8,115 nucleotides of DNA from Bacteroidales bacterium. Lineage in GTDB: Bacteria; Bacteroidota; Bacteroidia; Bacteroidales; VadinHA17. How positions within the stretch are numbered: the first letter of the stretch is position 1; each line of letters starts with the position of its first letter. The DNA lies in the NCBI GenBank assembly GCA_025455535.1, contig JALOMM010000053.1, positions 1 to 8,115 of the forward strand, in the 5' to 3' direction. Below the pieces are notes generated by a model. It was given only the letters and a program-made list of their open reading frames with translations, had not been told where the DNA came from and searched no databases. Positions 6,443 through 8,115 of this stretch are shown here, one piece after another. Position numbers and translations under genes: made by a program.

Positions 6443-6448
6443 TTTTTT
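6422..6448 (+). terminator. Possible weak intrinsic terminator overlapping the Rrf2 stop codon
   Basis: A short stem (AGaCCG at 6422-6427 with CGGaCT at 6435-6440; loop GCAGGTA; one A-A mismatch) is followed directly by GA and six T. If it works it would separate the regulator from the aldo/keto reductase gene 69 bases downstream. The stem is short, so support is limited. Confidence 0.3.
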
Positions 6449-6511
6449 CAATTATGTAATATTGTCTGAACTTTATATTGCCAAATCGGTTTAACTTTAA
6501 ACAAAAATATC

Positions 6512-7537
6512 ATGTCAGAAAAAACCGTAAACAGTCGTCGCGAGTTCCTGCAGAAGATGATAGCATTGTCAGCTGTTGCAGGTTTTGCACCTTATCTCGA
6601 TGCCTTCGGGAGGCCTCTTTTTGCCCCTGTAAATGGCAAGCTTCCGCTTCGTCCCCTGGGCAAGACAGGGCACATGGCAGGCATTTACAGTTTTGGTGCT
6701 CAGGCCACCACGGAGATACCCGGCAAGGAGGAGCTATCGCTGGAGATCATCAACAGGGCGATAGACCTTGGGATCAATTACATAGATACGGCTGCCGCTT
6801 ATGGCAGGGCTACCCCTGCGGTTCCGAGGGCTGAAGCCATGGGTACCAGTGAACGGAATGTGGGGCAGGTCATGAAATACAGGCGGAATGAGGTCTTCCT
6901 CTCTTCGAAGACCCATGACCGGACCTATGACGGCTCGATGCGCCTGCTGGAGAAATCACTCAGGCAGCTTCAGACCGATCATCTTGACATGTGGCAGATA
7001 CACAATGTGAAATCTTCCGAGATAGAGACCCTTGACAAGATCACGGGTGAGGGCGGAGTGCTGAAGGCCATGATCAAAGCCAGGGATGAAAAGATGATCC
7101 GCTTCATCGGTTTTACAGGTCATGAGGGTCCGGATGTGCTGAACGCATTGAATGAGAGGTTCCCGTTTGATAATGTGCTCGTTGCAATCAATGCAGCTGA
7201 CAAGCACCATGATCCGTTCATCGAAAAATTCCTTCCCAATGCAGTGAACAAGGGGATGGGGATAGTAGCGATGAAAATACCTGCGCGTGACCGCATCTTC
7301 TCAAACGGAGGCATCATTACAATGAAGGAGGCGATGGAATACGTACTGACACTCCCGGTAAGTACCGTAATTATAGGTATAGACACGATTGCCGAACTGG
7401 AGGAGAACATTGAGATAGCCAGGAACTTCAAGCCGCTCACTGCTGACGAGATGCTGGCAATTGAAGGGAAAACCAAGCCTTACTACAAGGATCTGCTCTT
7501 CTTCAAGAATCTCTCTGAGTGGCCGCCGGAGTGGTAG
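6512..7537 (+). CDS. Tat-exported aldo/keto reductase
   Basis: A 341-residue protein. The N-terminus has a twin-arginine signal, SRREFLQK (RR at 9-10), then a hydrophobic stretch to about 28, so folded export is expected. There is no clean AxA cleavage site, so it may stay anchored. From about residue 45 it is an aldo/keto reductase barrel: LRPLGKTG, then the tetrad D92 and Y97 (YIDTAAAYG), K133 (LSSKTHD) and H164 (WQIHN), and near the end IIGIDTIAELEENIEIARN, the usual cofactor-side C-terminal motif. Members reduce carbonyls or oxidise alcohols with NAD(P)H; the substrate is unknown. ATG 6512 is preceded by an A-rich leader (AAACAAAAATATC) typical of this phylum. It follows the Rrf2 gene by 69 bases on the same strand but has no evident tie to NO defence; shared transcription is possible. 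Confidence 0.92.
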   Translation: MSEKTVNSRREFLQKMIALSAVAGFAPYLDAFGRPLFAPVNGKLPLRPLGKTGHMAGIYSFGAQATTEIPGKEELSLEIINRAIDLGINYIDTAAAYGRATPAVPRAEAMGTSERNVGQVMKYRRNEVFLSSKTHDRTYDGSMRLLEKSLRQLQTDHLDMWQIHNVKSSEIETLDKITGEGGVLKAMIKARDEKMIRFIGFTGHEGPDVLNALNERFPFDNVLVAINAADKHHDPFIEKFLPNAVNKGMGIVAMKIPARDRIFSNGGIITMKEAMEYVLTLPVSTVIIGIDTIAELEENIEIARNFKPLTADEMLAIEGKTKPYYKDLLFFKNLSEWPPEW

Positions 7538-7627
7538 CATTAATCCTGTCCGCGGGTCGCCGGATTTTGGGGTAAACGTCAGGTTTGTCTTTGGCGGCAA
7601 ATAAGCCTGGTAATAGTAAATACAGTG

Positions 7628-7660
7628 GAGGGTGTCTCAAAAGGGCACCTTCTGTTTTTT
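7628..7660 (+). terminator. Rho-independent terminator after the aldo/keto reductase gene
   Basis: The stem GAGGGTGTC (7628-7636) pairs with GGCACCTTC (7644-7652), with two G-T wobbles and loop TCAAAAG. TG and six T follow, ending at 7660. It lies 90 bases below the reductase stop and 20 bases from the convergent gene's stop. Confidence 0.7.
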
Positions 7661-7665
7661 ATTCT

Positions 7666-7738
7666 AACAGGCTTTTGCTCTTACTTGCTTTGCTCCCAGA
7701 CCTGCAACTGTTTCTGCAGTGTGTGAACAGGCTTTTGC
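7666..7738. repeat. 13-bp direct repeat AACAGGCTTTTGC, two copies 60 bp apart
   Basis: Exact copies lie at 7666-7678 and 7726-7738. The second codes for part of QKPVH near the C-terminus of the minus-strand membrane protein; the first lies just after that gene's stop. Sequence on both sides differs, so this is not a simple duplication of a longer piece. Confidence 0.6.
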
Positions 7739-8115
7739 GAGACTGTTGACAGTCCTTTCTCCGGCCGATCCAGGGCTAGAATCAGGAACATCACCACGGC
7801 AAAGATTATTGACAGCAAAATGTTAATCCTGAAACTTCCTTTTCCTGAGATCCCGAACTGATATCCGAGGGAAAGCATTGAAAAGATTGTGATTGTGATT
7901 AATACCCACATTATGATTCTTGGGATGCGATACTCATAGACCATTGTAAGTCGCTGGTTGAAGTTTGCAATCAGGTCATTCAGCGACTGGGTATACAGAG
8001 CATATACTTCAGAACTCCGGTCCTGCATCGCAAGTTCTTCTGCATAATTCCATAGCTGGTCAAGTATCTGATGAGATCTTACGATGCTTGCCCTAAGTTT
8101 TGAAGTATCTTCCAT
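7681..8115 (-). CDS. Bestrophin-like/DUF4239 membrane protein, C-terminal part
   Basis: The 144 visible residues run from the right edge of the window to a TAA at 7681. The Met codon at the very edge (8115-8113) is probably internal, because DUF4239 proteins are usually longer, with one or two membrane segments before this part. Visible are a mostly polar helical region (1-63) with an RLTMVYEYRIPRIIMW junction, a membrane segment at about 65-87, a second at 95-115, and the motif LALDRPEKGLSTVSQKPVHTLQKQL at 113-137. An LDRP-x-x-G motif directly after the last membrane segment is what I recall as the DUF4239 ending. The function is unknown; bestrophins are anion channels, but transfer of that role is unproven. 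It converges on the aldo/keto reductase gene, with a terminator between them. Confidence 0.65.
   Translation of the reverse strand: MEDTSKLRASIVRSHQILDQLWNYAEELAMQDRSSEVYALYTQSLNDLIANFNQRLTMVYEYRIPRIIMWVLITITIFSMLSLGYQFGISGKGSFRINILLSIIFAVVMFLILALDRPEKGLSTVSQKPVHTLQKQLQVWEQSK

Noticed and set aside
6449..6511. Promoter for the aldo/keto reductase gene
   Set aside because: Near-matches to the -7 box exist (TAATATTG at 6457, TAACTTTA at 6492), but none has a TTTG-like box 19-21 bases upstream, so no call is made.

Overview
This window looks like a chromosomal fragment from a member of the Bacteroidota, most likely the Bacteroidales. The evidence is AT-rich leaders with few Shine-Dalgarno sequences and promoters of the TTTG / TAnnTTTG type. 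The families present (GH2 glycosidase, Tat-exported aldo/keto reductase, GtrA protein) are also common in that phylum. The genus cannot be told from the sequence. No RNA genes, CRISPR arrays or intact mobile elements are visible.

Layout, left to right. Positions 1-873 (+) hold the 3' end of a GH2 glycoside hydrolase gene, with both catalytic glutamates in view. Positions 1121-2234 (+) hold two translationally overlapping membrane-protein genes: a CDP-alcohol phosphatidyltransferase-like enzyme and a GtrA-family protein. A perfect 13-bp hairpin (2271-2304) separates these from the genes that converge on them. Positions 5908-2328 (-) form an apparent three-gene operon: ric (di-iron repair protein, ScdA/YtfE type), a second hemerythrin-type di-iron protein, and a single-chain quinol-type nitric oxide reductase. 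An Rrf2-family regulator with three clustered cysteines is divergent from it (6026-6442, +). A Tat-exported aldo/keto reductase follows (6512-7537, +). The right edge carries the C-terminal part of a bestrophin-like/DUF4239 membrane protein on the minus strand.

The central 4.1 kb (2328-6442) reads as a nitric oxide defence unit. A probable Fe-S Rrf2 sensor would control a Ric protein that repairs damaged iron centres, a hemerythrin that may bind NO or O2, and a membrane reductase that removes NO using quinol. The regulatory region is well resolved: two TAnnTTTG boxes face away from each other, exactly symmetric about a 14-bp palindrome (AAAAAGGTCTTTTT) that overlaps both -33 regions. A degenerate 7-bp tandem repeat (nine units) fills nearly the whole ric-hemerythrin spacer. 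These two non-coding features are the most notable items here. The gene families themselves are known, and I do not see a clearly new multi-gene system.
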